Shown piece by piece: positions 15,924 to 24,717 of a stretch of DNA of 64,000 nt (the stretch's first letter is position 1; the number at the start of each line of letters is the position of its first letter). The position numbers were made by a program, and so were the translations under genes. Origin of the DNA: Streptomyces cinnamoneus (GTDB lineage Bacteria > Actinomycetota > Actinomycetes > Streptomycetales > Streptomycetaceae). The DNA is taken from contig NZ_PKFQ01000001.1 of assembly GCF_002939475.1 (NCBI RefSeq), positions 3,345,001-3,409,000 of the forward strand, in the 5' to 3' direction. The notes beneath the pieces are model-generated. The model did not search any database. It saw nothing but the letters and a program-made list of their open reading frames with translations, and was not told the DNA's origin.

Positions 15924-18392
15924 TCAACTCTTCCCGCGCACGTCCCACACCCAGGTGTCACCGACGCGCTCCGGCTGTGCGCCCACCAGTCGAGTGACCG
16001 TCTCGCGCAGCGCCAGGGCGTTGTCGGCCCGCCCGAGGACGAGCGCGTCGGCGCGCCAGAAGTCGAGGTCGTGGCGGAAGTCGGCGCGCTGCCGGTCACC
16101 GACGTCGGGCACCTTGCCGCTCTCGCGGACCTTGCCGAGCAGGTCGGAGGTGGCGCGCGGCTCCGGTCCGTAGATGCCGACGCGGTCGGGCCCCCACGGT
16201 CCGTTGAAGTAGCCGCCGGGGAAGGCGAAGCCCAGGTCCGCCTCGATCTGCCAGCCGAGGGCGGTGACCTCGCCCGGGGAGGGCACGGGCACGGGCACGA
16301 GCGAGCGGCCGGGGCGTACGTACTCCCGCCAGGTGCCGTCCGCGACGAACGGCGGGGCCGGGGTGCGCTCCACGGTGCGGTACGGCGTCGGCACCAGCGG
16401 CAGCACGGCCACGACGAGCGCGGCCCAGCCGAGCAGCCGCCGCGAGGCCTCGCGCTCGCTGCGGGCGCGGCGCACGGCGAGCCGGTCGCAGGCGAGGGCG
16501 AGGAGGATGCCGAGGACGGGCGCGCAGATCATCGCGACCCGGGACTCGATGACGGATTCGAAGAACGGCATCTTCGCCACGAGCCGCCACGGGCCGGGCA
16601 GCGTCTTGTCCGTTCCGAGCAGCGGGATGTTCTGGCCGAGCGAGAGGACGGCCGCGGCCAGCGCGGTGAAGCCGAGGGCCCGCACCCGCGGCTGGTCGCG
16701 CAGGTGGACCACGACGGCGACGGCGAGGACGACCAGCGGCCAGCCGAAGAAGGCGTTCTCCTCGGTGCGGTTGAGCGAGAGCGAGGCGGCGGTCTTCTCG
16801 TCGCCGGCCAGGGAGCGGGTGGCGTATTCCAGCAGGGCCATCGGGTGGTTGCCGACCTGCCCGTGCAGCACGCTGTGGTAGCTCTGCGGCCCCTGGAACT
16901 GCCAGAGGAGGGGGACGGCCACCAGCGGGACGGCCACCAGCGCCGCGACGCCGAGTCCGCGCAGCAGCCGCCCGGCGAGGGCCCGGGCGACGTCCGGGGC
17001 GGCGAGGGCGTAGCCGAAGGCGAACAGCAGGAGGCCGGTCACGGCCAGCAGCAGCACCTCCTCGCCGAGGAAGATCTGGTAGGCGAGGAAGAGGCCGAGG
17101 ACGACCGCGTCCCGGGTGGGCCTCGCGCCCTCGCACAGCCGCAGGGCGCGGTCGATGATCAGCGGCATCATGAAGAGCACCGCGAAGTTGGGGTGGGCGA
17201 CGCCGTGGGAGACCATCGGCGGCGCGAAGGCGCAGAAGGCGCCGCCCAGCGCGGCCGCCCAGCGGGAGCGCACGAAGCGCCGGGCCAGCAGCCAGTACCA
17301 GGAGAAGGCGGTGGCGGCCAGGCCGCCGGTCAGCACGATCGCCCAGGTGACCTGCGGTCCGAACGCGAGCGTGACGGGGGCGAGGGGCACGGACAGGCCC
17401 AGCATGGCGGTGTTCGCCATGAGGTTGACGCCCAGGGGGAAGTTCTGGAGATCGGTGAAGAGCGGGTTCCGCAGGTGGGCGACGTTGTCGGCGGTGACGG
17501 CGAAGAACCATTCCCACTGCTGCTGGTCCGAGCCGGAGTCGACGAGGTAGCGGTCGCCCGGGCCGCCCCACAGCCCGGCGTAGAGCACGAAGGAGGCGAA
17601 GAGGAACAGGGCGGGTATGAGCAGCCGCGTGGGACTGGCCGTGCGCCAGCGCAGGCGTATGAGGTCCGCGAGGACCTTGGGGTAGGCGAGGGGCCGGACC
17701 TTGGAACCGGGCTGGTGGGCCCAGCGGACGGGCACTTCGGCGACCTCCCAGTCCTTGTCGTGGAAGAAGCGCAGGATCTCGACGTCGAAGCTCCAGCCGT
17801 CGAGCCGGGAGGTGCCGAAGGCGGTGCGCACCTTGTCGCCGTCGAAGAGCTTGAAGCCGCACTGGGTGTCCCGGATGCCGGGCACGGCCGCCGCCCGTAT
17901 CAGCCGGGCGCCCAGGCGCCCGAGGAGCACGCGCAGGGGGTTCTGGCGCACGGCGATGCGCGAGCCGGGCATGGCGCGGGAGCCGACGGCGGCGGTGGCG
18001 CCCTCGTCCAGCGCCCGGCTCAGCAGGCCCAGTTCCTCGATGGGGGTGGCCAGGTCGGCGTCGGTGATCAGGACGCGGCGGCCGTGGGAGGCGAGGACGC
18101 CGGTGCGCACGGCGTGGCCCTTGCCGCGGTTGGCGGGGGTGCGCAGGAGGCGGATGCGGGGCTCTTCAGCCGCCGCGGCCTCGGTGACGGCCGCTGTCGC
18201 GTCGGTCGAACCGTCGTCGACGACGATCAGCTCCCAGTCGGCCGGCCCGCAGGACCTGAGGTGGTCCCGGATCGCCGCCAGGGTGGGGGCGAGCCGGTCC
18301 TCCTCGTTGTACGCCGGCACGATCACCGTGAGGTCTACGGTCGCGTCATCGGCTGCCACGGACGGGTCCGACGGCTGGGTTATTGACATCAC
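15924..18392 (-). CDS. Fused GT2 dolichyl-phosphate-glucose-type transferase and polytopic membrane domain
   Basis: This is an 822-residue two-part protein. Residues about 20-250 form a GT2 nucleotide-sugar transferase (V-I-V-P-A-Y-N-E-E, V-V-D-D-G-S-T-D, T-D-A-D-L-A-T-P, D-T-Q-C-G-F-K), of the type that loads a sugar onto polyprenyl phosphate. Residues about 260-720 hold roughly 11 membrane helices resembling GT-C membrane glycosyltransferases, followed by a soluble tail. The fusion suggests that one polypeptide makes the polyprenyl-phosphate sugar and uses or flips it for a cell-surface polymer. Start codons GTG 18392 and ATG 18389 are adjacent. It is a single gene with no sugar-biosynthesis neighbours. 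Confidence 0.82.
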   Translation of the reverse strand: MMSITQPSDPSVAADDATVDLTVIVPAYNEEDRLAPTLAAIRDHLRSCGPADWELIVVDDGSTDATAAVTEAAAAEEPRIRLLRTPANRGKGHAVRTGVLASHGRRVLITDADLATPIEELGLLSRALDEGATAAVGSRAMPGSRIAVRQNPLRVLLGRLGARLIRAAAVPGIRDTQCGFKLFDGDKVRTAFGTSRLDGWSFDVEILRFFHDKDWEVAEVPVRWAHQPGSKVRPLAYPKVLADLIRLRWRTASPTRLLIPALFLFASFVLYAGLWGGPGDRYLVDSGSDQQQWEWFFAVTADNVAHLRNPLFTDLQNFPLGVNLMANTAMLGLSVPLAPVTLAFGPQVTWAIVLTGGLAATAFSWYWLLARRFVRSRWAAALGGAFCAFAPPMVSHGVAHPNFAVLFMMPLIIDRALRLCEGARPTRDAVVLGLFLAYQIFLGEEVLLLAVTGLLLFAFGYALAAPDVARALAGRLLRGLGVAALVAVPLVAVPLLWQFQGPQSYHSVLHGQVGNHPMALLEYATRSLAGDEKTAASLSLNRTEENAFFGWPLVVLAVAVVVHLRDQPRVRALGFTALAAAVLSLGQNIPLLGTDKTLPGPWRLVAKMPFFESVIESRVAMICAPVLGILLALACDRLAVRRARSEREASRRLLGWAALVVAVLPLVPTPYRTVERTPAPPFVADGTWREYVRPGRSLVPVPVPSPGEVTALGWQIEADLGFAFPGGYFNGPWGPDRVGIYGPEPRATSDLLGKVRESGKVPDVGDRQRADFRHDLDFWRADALVLGRADNALALRETVTRLVGAQPERVGDTWVWDVRGKS

Positions 18393-18466
18393 AATCCGTT
18401 TTGTCGACGACAGCGAGCGACATCGACCCTATTCGGTCGGCGGTCGATCAGTGTCGGACAGCTGGT

Positions 18467-19198
18467 TCAGGCCGAGGCCGGCCCCTCCGCCGGAGACCCG
18501 GGCGACCGCCCGGCCCCTCCGGCCGCCGCCCCTGACAGTCCGTCGACGAGGGCCAGCGTGTGGGCGTTGTACTCGACGATGATCCGCTGCGCCCTGGCCA
18601 CGTCCCGGCCCGCCACCGCCTCCACCAGCTCGGTGTGCCGGTGCCACAGCCGGCCCCGCAGGTCGTCCAGCCGCCGCAGCAGCGGCACCGTGAAGACCCA
18701 GCTCTGCACCCGCACCCGGTCCAGGAAGTCGGATATGTAGGGGTTACCCACCAGACCGGCCATCTCACGCCAGAAACGGAGGTCGTAACCGATGAGGATG
18801 TCGAGGTCGCCGGCGAGCGCCGCCCGCCCCGCCTCCTCCGCCCGGCGCCGCACCGAGCCCAGGGACTCCGGCGTGGCCGACAGCAGCGCGCGCTCGGCGG
18901 ACCGGCGGAACATGCCCTCGACGATCAGGGTGCGGGCCTCGACCATGTCCCGGAAGTCGGCGTAGGAGAACTCGCGGACGCGGTACGCCTTGTGCAGCTC
19001 CACGTCGAGCAGCCCCTGCGAGCACAGGTCCAGCAGCGCCTCGCGCACGGGCGTGGCGGAGACGCCGTACTGCTCGGCGATCTCCTTGACGGTGAACTGC
19101 CGCCCCGCCGGAAGCCGTCCCGCGATCACCTCTTCGCGCAGGGCATCGGCGATCTGTGAACGCAGCGTCGTGCGCTTGACAGGGTCGCTGCCGGGCAT
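18467..19198 (-). CDS. GntR-family regulator, FadR/FCD subfamily
   Basis: This 243-residue regulator has an N-terminal winged helix-turn-helix (L-R-S-Q-I-A-D-A-L-R-E-E-V-I-A-G-R-L, with V-S-A-T-P-V-R-E-A-L-L) and an all-helical FCD ligand domain from about residue 85. The metal-binding pattern Y-D-L-R-F-W, L-W-H-R-H-T-E and Y-N-A-H-T is partly kept. FCD regulators usually sense organic acids. The ATG at 19198 was chosen because upstream in-frame codons give low-complexity sequence and GAAGGGAAGAG precedes it. It is divergent from the cold-shock gene across 339 bases. The target is unknown. Confidence 0.88.
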   Translation of the reverse strand: MPGSDPVKRTTLRSQIADALREEVIAGRLPAGRQFTVKEIAEQYGVSATPVREALLDLCSQGLLDVELHKAYRVREFSYADFRDMVEARTLIVEGMFRRSAERALLSATPESLGSVRRRAEEAGRAALAGDLDILIGYDLRFWREMAGLVGNPYISDFLDRVRVQSWVFTVPLLRRLDDLRGRLWHRHTELVEAVAGRDVARAQRIIVEYNAHTLALVDGLSGAAAGGAGRSPGSPAEGPASA

Positions 19199-19421
19199 GG
19201 TCGTGGTCTCTTCCCTTCGGTGACCGTGCGCCTGCCATGCGAACGGCCCACGCAACGATAAGCGAGGACCGTCACCGGCGTGCGGAGGGGTTCCGTCCGC
19301 TTCCCGCGCTTGACCACCGCCACGGGGCAGCGGGCCCGGTCCCGGACTCCCGCATTCGCCCCGGCAAATCGCCGCGTACAAATCCCCATTCAATGGCATT
19401 TGCCTGCTACGGTTTTTCGCG

Positions 19422-19492
19422 GTTGCAGTTTGGTACCCATATGTCATGTGCGTCCGAAGGCCAGTGACCCTCGGGCGCACTTGCGTTTTTCC
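19422..19492 (+). promoter_or_regulatory. csp leader: conserved motif plus terminator-like hairpin
   Basis: The motif GTTGCAGTTTGGTACCC (19422-19438) is followed by a hairpin at 19448-19480 (arm GTGCGTCCGAAGG against CCCTCGGGCGCAC, one wobble and one mismatch) and the T-rich TTGCGTTTTTCC. This lies 46-116 bases before the csp start codon. The same arrangement precedes the second csp gene (58757-58817, minus strand). A role as a temperature-responsive leader or attenuator is inferred. Confidence 0.55.
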
Positions 19493-19537
19493 GTCGCGTA
19501 CGGATTACCCCCGTAACACCCCGTTGAGGAGCTCGAC

Positions 19538-19741
19538 TTGGCTACCGGCACCGTAAAGTGGTTCAACTCCGAAAAAGGCTTCGGCTTCATTCAGCAGGAC
19601 GGCGGCGGAGCCGACGTCTTCGCCCATTACTCCAACATCGCCACCCAGGGCTACCGCGAACTCCAGCAGGGCCAGAAGGTCAGCTTCGAGATCTCCCAGG
19701 GGCAGAAGGGCCCGCAGGCGGAGAACATCCTTCCGTCCTGA
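19538..19741 (+). CDS. Cold-shock protein, CspA family
   Basis: This 67-residue single cold-shock domain (OB fold) has both RNA-binding motifs, K-G-F-G-F-I (residues 13-18) and D-V-F-A-H-Y (about 26-31). It binds single-stranded nucleic acid and melts mRNA structure in the cytoplasm. Translation starts at a TTG (19538), supported by GAGGAG eight bases upstream and by alignment with the second Csp in the window, which begins [10 protein letters not shown]. The TTG start should lower translation. The long leader carries the shared motif and hairpin. Identity to the second Csp is about 80% by eye. Confidence 0.95.
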   Translation: MATGTVKWFNSEKGFGFIQQDGGGADVFAHYSNIATQGYRELQQGQKVSFEISQGQKGPQAENILPS

Positions 19742-19918
19742 CGTCCCGCCCGCCCCGGGCCCGCGCCGGGCGCGGGAACGGCGGCGGCGACCCCACCGGT
19801 CGCCCGTCGCCGGGTGAGGACATCCGGGGCCGGGGTCCGCACTTTCGCCGTGCGGATACCCGGCCCTTTGCCGTGCCGCTATTCTCCGCGAAGAAACATG
19901 GGGGAAGGAGTGCCCGGC

Positions 19919-21643
19919 ATGGAAGGTCTGTCGCCGGAGGATCCACGCACACTCGGCGCCTACCGGTTGCTCGGCCGGCTGGGCGCGGGCGGCATGGGCC
20001 GGGTCTATCTCGCGCGGTCCGACCGGGGCCGCACGGTCGCGGTCAAGCTCGTCCAGCCGGAGCTGGCGTGCCAGGAGGAGTTCCGGCGCCGCTTCCGGCA
20101 GGAGGTCCAGGCCGCCCGCCGGGTCGGCGGGGAGTGGACCGCGCCGGTCCTCGACGCCGACACCGAGGCCGACGTGCCCTGGGTCGCCACCGGCTACATC
20201 GCCGGGCCGTCGCTGCGCCAGGTCGTCGACCACGACTTCGGCCCGCTGCCCGAGCGTTCCGTGCGCATCCTCGGCGCCGGGCTCGCCCGGGCCCTGACGG
20301 CCGTCCACGCCGCCGGGATCGTCCACCGGGACCTCAAGCCGTCCAACGTGCTGATCACCCTCGACGGTCCGCGCGTCATCGACTTCGGCATCGCCCGCGC
20401 CCTGGAGACCGTCACCGACGGAGGGCTCACCCGCACCGGCGCGGCCGTCGGCTCCCCCGGCTTCATGTCGCCCGAGCAGGTGCGCGGCGCCCAGGTCACG
20501 CCCGCCAGCGACGTCTTCTGCCTCGGCTCGGTGCTGGCCTACGCCGCCACCGGCCGGATGCCCTTCGGCACGGCCGACAGCGGGGTCCACGCGCTGATGT
20601 ACCGCATCGCGCAGGAGGAGCCCGACCTCGACGGCGTGCCCGCGCCCCTGCGGCCCCTGATCTCGGAGTTCCTCGCCAAGGACCCCGCCGAGCGGCCCAC
20701 GCCGGAGCAGGTGCTGGAGCAGACCGGCGTGGAGGACCTGCTCGGCGACCTGCGCACCGCCGAGCCCTGGCTGCCCGGCGGCCTGGTCGCCCAGCTGGGG
20801 CGGCACGCGGTGCGGCTGCTGAACGTGGAGGAGCCCGCGGGCGCGCCGGCGCCCCCCATATCCGCGGCGGAGCCGCCCACCCGCGTCGAGCCGCCGGTGG
20901 CCGCCCGGCCGGCGGACCCGCCCACCGTGACCACGCCCGCCCAGCCGCTGCCGCCGCAGGTCCCGGGCCCGCACGCCCCGTACGGCTACGGAAGCCCGTA
21001 CCACCACCCCACCGTGGTCGTGGCGCCCGCGCCGCCGCCGCGGCGCTCGAAGACGCCCGTCATCGTGACCGCGATCGTGGTCGCCGGGCTGCTCACCGGT
21101 GGCGGGACGGTGTACCTGCTGAACCGGGAGACCCACGACACCGGGCACGGCGCCGGCCCCGTGCCGGCGTCCTCGGCCTCCGCGCGGAGCACCGCGCCCT
21201 CGGGGGGCACGGCGTCCTCCGCGGGGCCCGCGACTCCCGCGCCCGGGCCGCCGACTGCCGTCGGCGCCAGCCCCACCCCCACTTCCGGGGGGCAGGGGTT
21301 CGAGGGCACCTGGCAGTCCAGCTTCGGCAGCGGCTCGCGCGTCAACACGCGGACCATCACCGTCTCCCAGGGCCCGGCCGCCGGCGTCACCATCGACGGC
21401 AGCGGCGTCCTCGACGACGGCAGCTCCTACGTCTGCACGTGGCGCACGACCGTCACCGGCGGCGGCACCGCCGGCACGCCGATGCGCCTCGGCCCCTCCA
21501 GCGTCACCCGGGCCATGCCCACCTCCGCCTGCCAGCCGGGCTCCGCGTCCGAGCTGGTCCTGCTCCCGGACGGCAGGATGCGGCGGGACTTCGCCGACTC
21601 CGGCACGAAGGACGCGTCGCTGGTCTACCGCAAGCTCTACTGA
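19919..21643 (+). CDS. Transmembrane Ser/Thr protein kinase (PknB-like)
   Basis: This 574-residue kinase has the Gly loop G-A-G-G-M-G-R-V (22-29), ATP Lys43, catalytic H-R-D-L-K-P-S-N (Asp138), D-F-G-I-A (Asp155) and G-S-P-G-F-M-S-P-E. After the kinase domain (to about 270) comes a Pro/Ala-rich juxtamembrane stretch, one membrane helix (about 379-401) and a Ser/Thr/Pro-rich spacer. A C-terminal extracellular beta-rich domain of about 105 residues follows (F-E-G-T-W-Q-S-S-F-G to the end), with two Cys that may pair. There are no PASTA repeats, so the ligand differs from PknB. The ATG at 19919 is eight bases after GGAAGGAG; an ATG at 19898 lacks a site. Confidence 0.9.
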   Translation: MEGLSPEDPRTLGAYRLLGRLGAGGMGRVYLARSDRGRTVAVKLVQPELACQEEFRRRFRQEVQAARRVGGEWTAPVLDADTEADVPWVATGYIAGPSLRQVVDHDFGPLPERSVRILGAGLARALTAVHAAGIVHRDLKPSNVLITLDGPRVIDFGIARALETVTDGGLTRTGAAVGSPGFMSPEQVRGAQVTPASDVFCLGSVLAYAATGRMPFGTADSGVHALMYRIAQEEPDLDGVPAPLRPLISEFLAKDPAERPTPEQVLEQTGVEDLLGDLRTAEPWLPGGLVAQLGRHAVRLLNVEEPAGAPAPPISAAEPPTRVEPPVAARPADPPTVTTPAQPLPPQVPGPHAPYGYGSPYHHPTVVVAPAPPPRRSKTPVIVTAIVVAGLLTGGGTVYLLNRETHDTGHGAGPVPASSASARSTAPSGGTASSAGPATPAPGPPTAVGASPTPTSGGQGFEGTWQSSFGSGSRVNTRTITVSQGPAAGVTIDGSGVLDDGSSYVCTWRTTVTGGGTAGTPMRLGPSSVTRAMPTSACQPGSASELVLLPDGRMRRDFADSGTKDASLVYRKLY

Positions 21644-21664
21644 CCCCGGCAGGCCGCCCGAACG

Positions 21665-21705
21665 CGACGGCGCCCCGGTGGCTCACGGCCACCGGGGCGC
21701 CGTCG
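21665..21705. terminator. Bidirectional terminator between kinase gene and purA
   Basis: A perfect 18-bp stem (CGACGGCGCCCCGGTGGC and complement) with loop TCACG lies between the convergent genes and can serve both. Confidence 0.85.
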
Positions 21706-21721
21706 CGTCCAGGGGTACCGC

Positions 21722-23008
21722 TTACGACAGGAACGAGTTGATCTCGATCGTCTCGTCGCGGCCCGGGCCGACGCCGATCGCGGAGATCGGCGCGCCCGAC
21801 ATCTCCTCCAGCGCCTTCACGTACGCCTGGGCGTTCTTCGGCAGCTCGGAGAAGGTCTTGGCCTTGGAGATGTCCTCGGTCCAGCCCGGCAGCATCTCGT
21901 AGACCGGCTTCGCGTGGTGGAAGTCGCTCTGGCTGTAGGGCAGCTCCTCGACGCGCTTGCCGTCGATCTCGTAGGCGACGCAGACCGGGATCTGCTCCCA
22001 GCCCGTGAGCACGTCGAGCTTGGTGAGGAAGAAGTCCGTCAGACCGTTGACGCGGGTCGCGTAGCGGGCGATGACCGCGTCGAACCAGCCGCAGCGGCGG
22101 TCACGGCCGGTGGTGACACCGCGCTCGCCGCCGATGGTGCGCAGCGCCTCGCCGTCCTTGTCGAACAGCTCGGTCGGGAACGGGCCGGCGCCGACGCGGG
22201 TGGTGTACGCCTTCAGGATGCCGATCACACGGTTGATCTTCGTGGGGCCCACGCCCGCGCCCGTGCAGGCGCCGCCCGCGGTCGGGTTCGAGGAGGTCAC
22301 GAAGGGGTACGTGCCGTGGTCGACGTCCAGCAGGGTGCCCTGGCCGCCCTCGAAGAGGACGACCTTGCCGTCGTCGATGGCGTTGTTCAGGATCAGCGTG
22401 GTGTCGGCGACGAACGGCTTGATCTGGTCGGCGTAGCCCAGCAGCTCGTCGACGATCTGGGCGGCGTCGATCGCGCGGCGGTTGTAGAGCTTCGCCAGGA
22501 TCTGGTTCTTGAAGTCGAGGGCCGCCTCGACCTTCTGGGTCAGGATCGACTCGTCGTAGAGGTCCTGGACCCGGATGCCCACGCGGTTGATCTTGTCGGC
22601 GTAGGTCGGGCCGATGCCCCGGCCGGTGGTGCCGATCTTCCGCTTGCCGAGGAAGCGTTCCGTCACCTTGTCGACCGTCGTGTGGTACGGCGTGATCAGG
22701 TGCGCGTTACCGCTGAGCAGCAGCTTGGACGTGTCGACGCCGCGCTCGTTCAGCCCGCTCAGCTCGGAGAGCAGGACCGCCGGGTCGACGACGACGCCGT
22801 TGCCGATGACCGGGGTGCACCCCGGCGAGAGGATCCCGGAAGGCAGGAGGTGCAGCGCGTATTTCTGGTCGCCGACGACGACCGTGTGGCCGGCGTTGTT
22901 GCCACCTTGGTAGCGCACCACATAGTCCACGGATCCACCGAGCAGGTCGGTGGCCTTTCCCTTGCCCTCGTCACCCCACTGAGCACCGAGCAGCACAAGT
23001 GCGGGCAC
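21722..23008 (-). CDS. purA: Adenylosuccinate synthetase
   Basis: PurA makes adenylosuccinate from IMP, aspartate and GTP, committing IMP to AMP. The 428-residue protein starts [18 protein letters not shown]. It has the P-loop-like [15 protein letters not shown], the catalytic region [26 protein letters not shown] and the aspartate-loop [10 protein letters not shown]. The GTG at 23008 with GGAAGGGG upstream gives the normal N-terminus. It is divergent from the kinase-like gene at 23185. Confidence 0.96.
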   Translation of the reverse strand: MPALVLLGAQWGDEGKGKATDLLGGSVDYVVRYQGGNNAGHTVVVGDQKYALHLLPSGILSPGCTPVIGNGVVVDPAVLLSELSGLNERGVDTSKLLLSGNAHLITPYHTTVDKVTERFLGKRKIGTTGRGIGPTYADKINRVGIRVQDLYDESILTQKVEAALDFKNQILAKLYNRRAIDAAQIVDELLGYADQIKPFVADTTLILNNAIDDGKVVLFEGGQGTLLDVDHGTYPFVTSSNPTAGGACTGAGVGPTKINRVIGILKAYTTRVGAGPFPTELFDKDGEALRTIGGERGVTTGRDRRCGWFDAVIARYATRVNGLTDFFLTKLDVLTGWEQIPVCVAYEIDGKRVEELPYSQSDFHHAKPVYEMLPGWTEDISKAKTFSELPKNAQAYVKALEEMSGAPISAIGVGPGRDETIEINSFLS

Positions 23009-23184
23009 AGGCGTACACCCCTTCCGGGCGGGGCATGTCCAACGTGCACAGGTGGCGGGAGCCCGCTTGTTCCGGGCCTTCACCGCCGCTAGAGCCGTCG
23101 AACCGGTGCCCCGGATAGACGAAGCCCCTGGCGCAACAGCGACAGGGGCTCTTGCACCGAGAGATTACCTGAGGAAGGACGAAG

Positions 23185-24048
23185 GTGTCGGCTGCAGACC
23201 CGACCGGACAGCAGCTGCTCGTCGTCATCGACCCGGTCGCCAGGCGTGTGGACGGCGAGTCCACGCGCATCGCGAAGGATGTTCTGTGCGCCGGATCGGT
23301 GGCCAAGATCTGCCTCCCGAACGGCCCGGAGGAAGTCGCGCGGGCGCTCGCCAGGCGCGGCCGGCGCCGCACGGTCGTGATCGGCGACGACCGCGCCCTG
23401 CTGCGCGTGGTGGGCCTGCTGCACCGGCGCCGGGAGCTGGGCGACGCGCCGCTGGCGTGGGTGCCGGTGGGCACCCTGCCGGCCGTGTCGGTGGCCCGGG
23501 TGCTCGGCGTGCCGCTGGGGGCCGTGGCGGCCGCACGCGCGGTCCTGGACGGCGCGGAGCGCAGCCTGGACCTGCTGGCCGACGACGTGGACGGCGTGGT
23601 CCTGGGCGGCCTGTGGGTGCCCGCGGGCGGCAGCCGCAGCGAGCCGGCCGCGGCGCCGCTCGCGGACGTCCCCGCCGGGGGCGTCCACCACGCGTGGTGG
23701 ACGCCGGCCGCGCGGACCGCCCGGACGGCCCTCACGCTGCTGTCCGGCCCGTCCGGGCGGCATCCGCTGCCCGCGTGCACGCGGCTGCGGATCGAGGCGG
23801 ACGGCGTGCTGCTGGCCGACGTCGACCGGCCCGTCGGTCGCGTCGCCGTGGCGGCCGTGGAGGGCCTGGCGGAGGTCGCGGTGCAGCACCGCACCGGGGA
23901 CGAGCCGGTACGGGCCCGGGCCCGCGCCGTCACCGTCTCGGGCCCGGACTTCCGCTACCGCGCGGACAACCGGATCCGCGGCCCGGTGCGGGCGCGGACC
24001 TGGACGGCGCTGCCGGAGGCGTGGCGGCTGACGCTGCCGCGGGAGTGA
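23185..24048 (+). CDS. Diacylglycerol/lipid-kinase-like protein with altered catalytic motifs
   Basis: This 287-residue protein has the fold order of DAGK-catalytic-domain lipid kinases: a first strand L-L-V-V-I-D-P-V-A-R, a nucleotide loop region around 60-75, a P-x-G-T loop near 94-97, and a C-terminal beta-sandwich (G-G-V-H-H-A-W-W-T to the end). However, the hallmark G-G-D-G-T reads I-G-D-D-R (66-70) and the P-x-G-T-x-N-D reads P-V-G-T-L-P-A (94-100). Phosphotransfer may therefore be lost. The GTG at 23185 follows GGAAGGACGAAGG. It is divergent from purA. Annotation as diacylglycerol kinase by homology would be expected, but activity is doubtful. Confidence 0.65.
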   Translation: MSAADPTGQQLLVVIDPVARRVDGESTRIAKDVLCAGSVAKICLPNGPEEVARALARRGRRRTVVIGDDRALLRVVGLLHRRRELGDAPLAWVPVGTLPAVSVARVLGVPLGAVAAARAVLDGAERSLDLLADDVDGVVLGGLWVPAGGSRSEPAAAPLADVPAGGVHHAWWTPAARTARTALTLLSGPSGRHPLPACTRLRIEADGVLLADVDRPVGRVAVAAVEGLAEVAVQHRTGDEPVRARARAVTVSGPDFRYRADNRIRGPVRARTWTALPEAWRLTLPRE

Positions 24049-24063
24049 GGGCCGGACCCCCTC

Positions 24064-24717
24064 TCACCCGCCCGGCGTCACCAGCCCCGCCTCGTAGGCG
24101 AAGACCGCGGCCTGGGTGCGGTCGCGCAGGCCCAGCTTCACCAGGATGCGGCTGACATGCGTCTTGACCGTGGACTCGGCCACGACGAGGTGGGCGGCGA
24201 TCTCGGAGTTCGAGCGGCCCCGCGCCACCAGCACCAGCACCTCCGTCTCCCGCTCGGTCAGGTCGCCCACCTGCGAGGGCGCCCGGGGGGCGCCCAGCCG
24301 GGAGAACTCCAGGATCAGCCGCTTGGTGACCGTCGGCGCCAGCAGCGCCTCGCCCTCGGCCACGACGCGCACGCCCTCGGCGAGCTGGCTCGCGGAGGCG
24401 TCCTTGAGCAGGAAGCCGCTGGCTCCCGCCCGCAGCGCCTGGTACACGTACTCGTCCAGGTCGAAGGTGGTCAGCACGAGCACCTTGGCGTCCGCGTCGG
24501 CTGCGACGATCTCGCGGGTCGCCTCCAGGCCGTTCAGCTCGGGCATGCGGATGTCCATCAGGACCACGTCGGGGCGCAGCTCGGCGACCTTCCGGACGGC
24601 CTCGCGGCCGTTGACCGCCTCCCCGACGACCTCGATGTCGGGCTGGGCCCCCAGGAGGACCGAGAAGCCCTCGCGGACCATCATCTGGTCGTCGACGATG
24701 AGCACCTTGATCGTCAC
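24064..24717 (-). CDS. NarL/LuxR-family response regulator
   Basis: This 217-residue regulator has a receiver with V-D-D-Q-M-M-V-R-E-G, phospho-acceptor Asp in V-L-M-D-I-R-M-P (about 54) and K-D-A-S. Its LuxR helix-turn-helix is L-T-E-R-E-T-E-V-L through S-E-I-A-A-H-L-V-V-A-E-S-T-V-K-T-H-V-S-R-I. The GTG at 24717 overlaps the kinase stop by four bases. It is the partner of the adjacent kinase. No transporter is attached, so the regulated genes are not apparent here. Confidence 0.92.
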   Translation of the reverse strand: MTIKVLIVDDQMMVREGFSVLLGAQPDIEVVGEAVNGREAVRKVAELRPDVVLMDIRMPELNGLEATREIVAADADAKVLVLTTFDLDEYVYQALRAGASGFLLKDASASQLAEGVRVVAEGEALLAPTVTKRLILEFSRLGAPRAPSQVGDLTERETEVLVLVARGRSNSEIAAHLVVAESTVKTHVSRILVKLGLRDRTQAAVFAYEAGLVTPGG

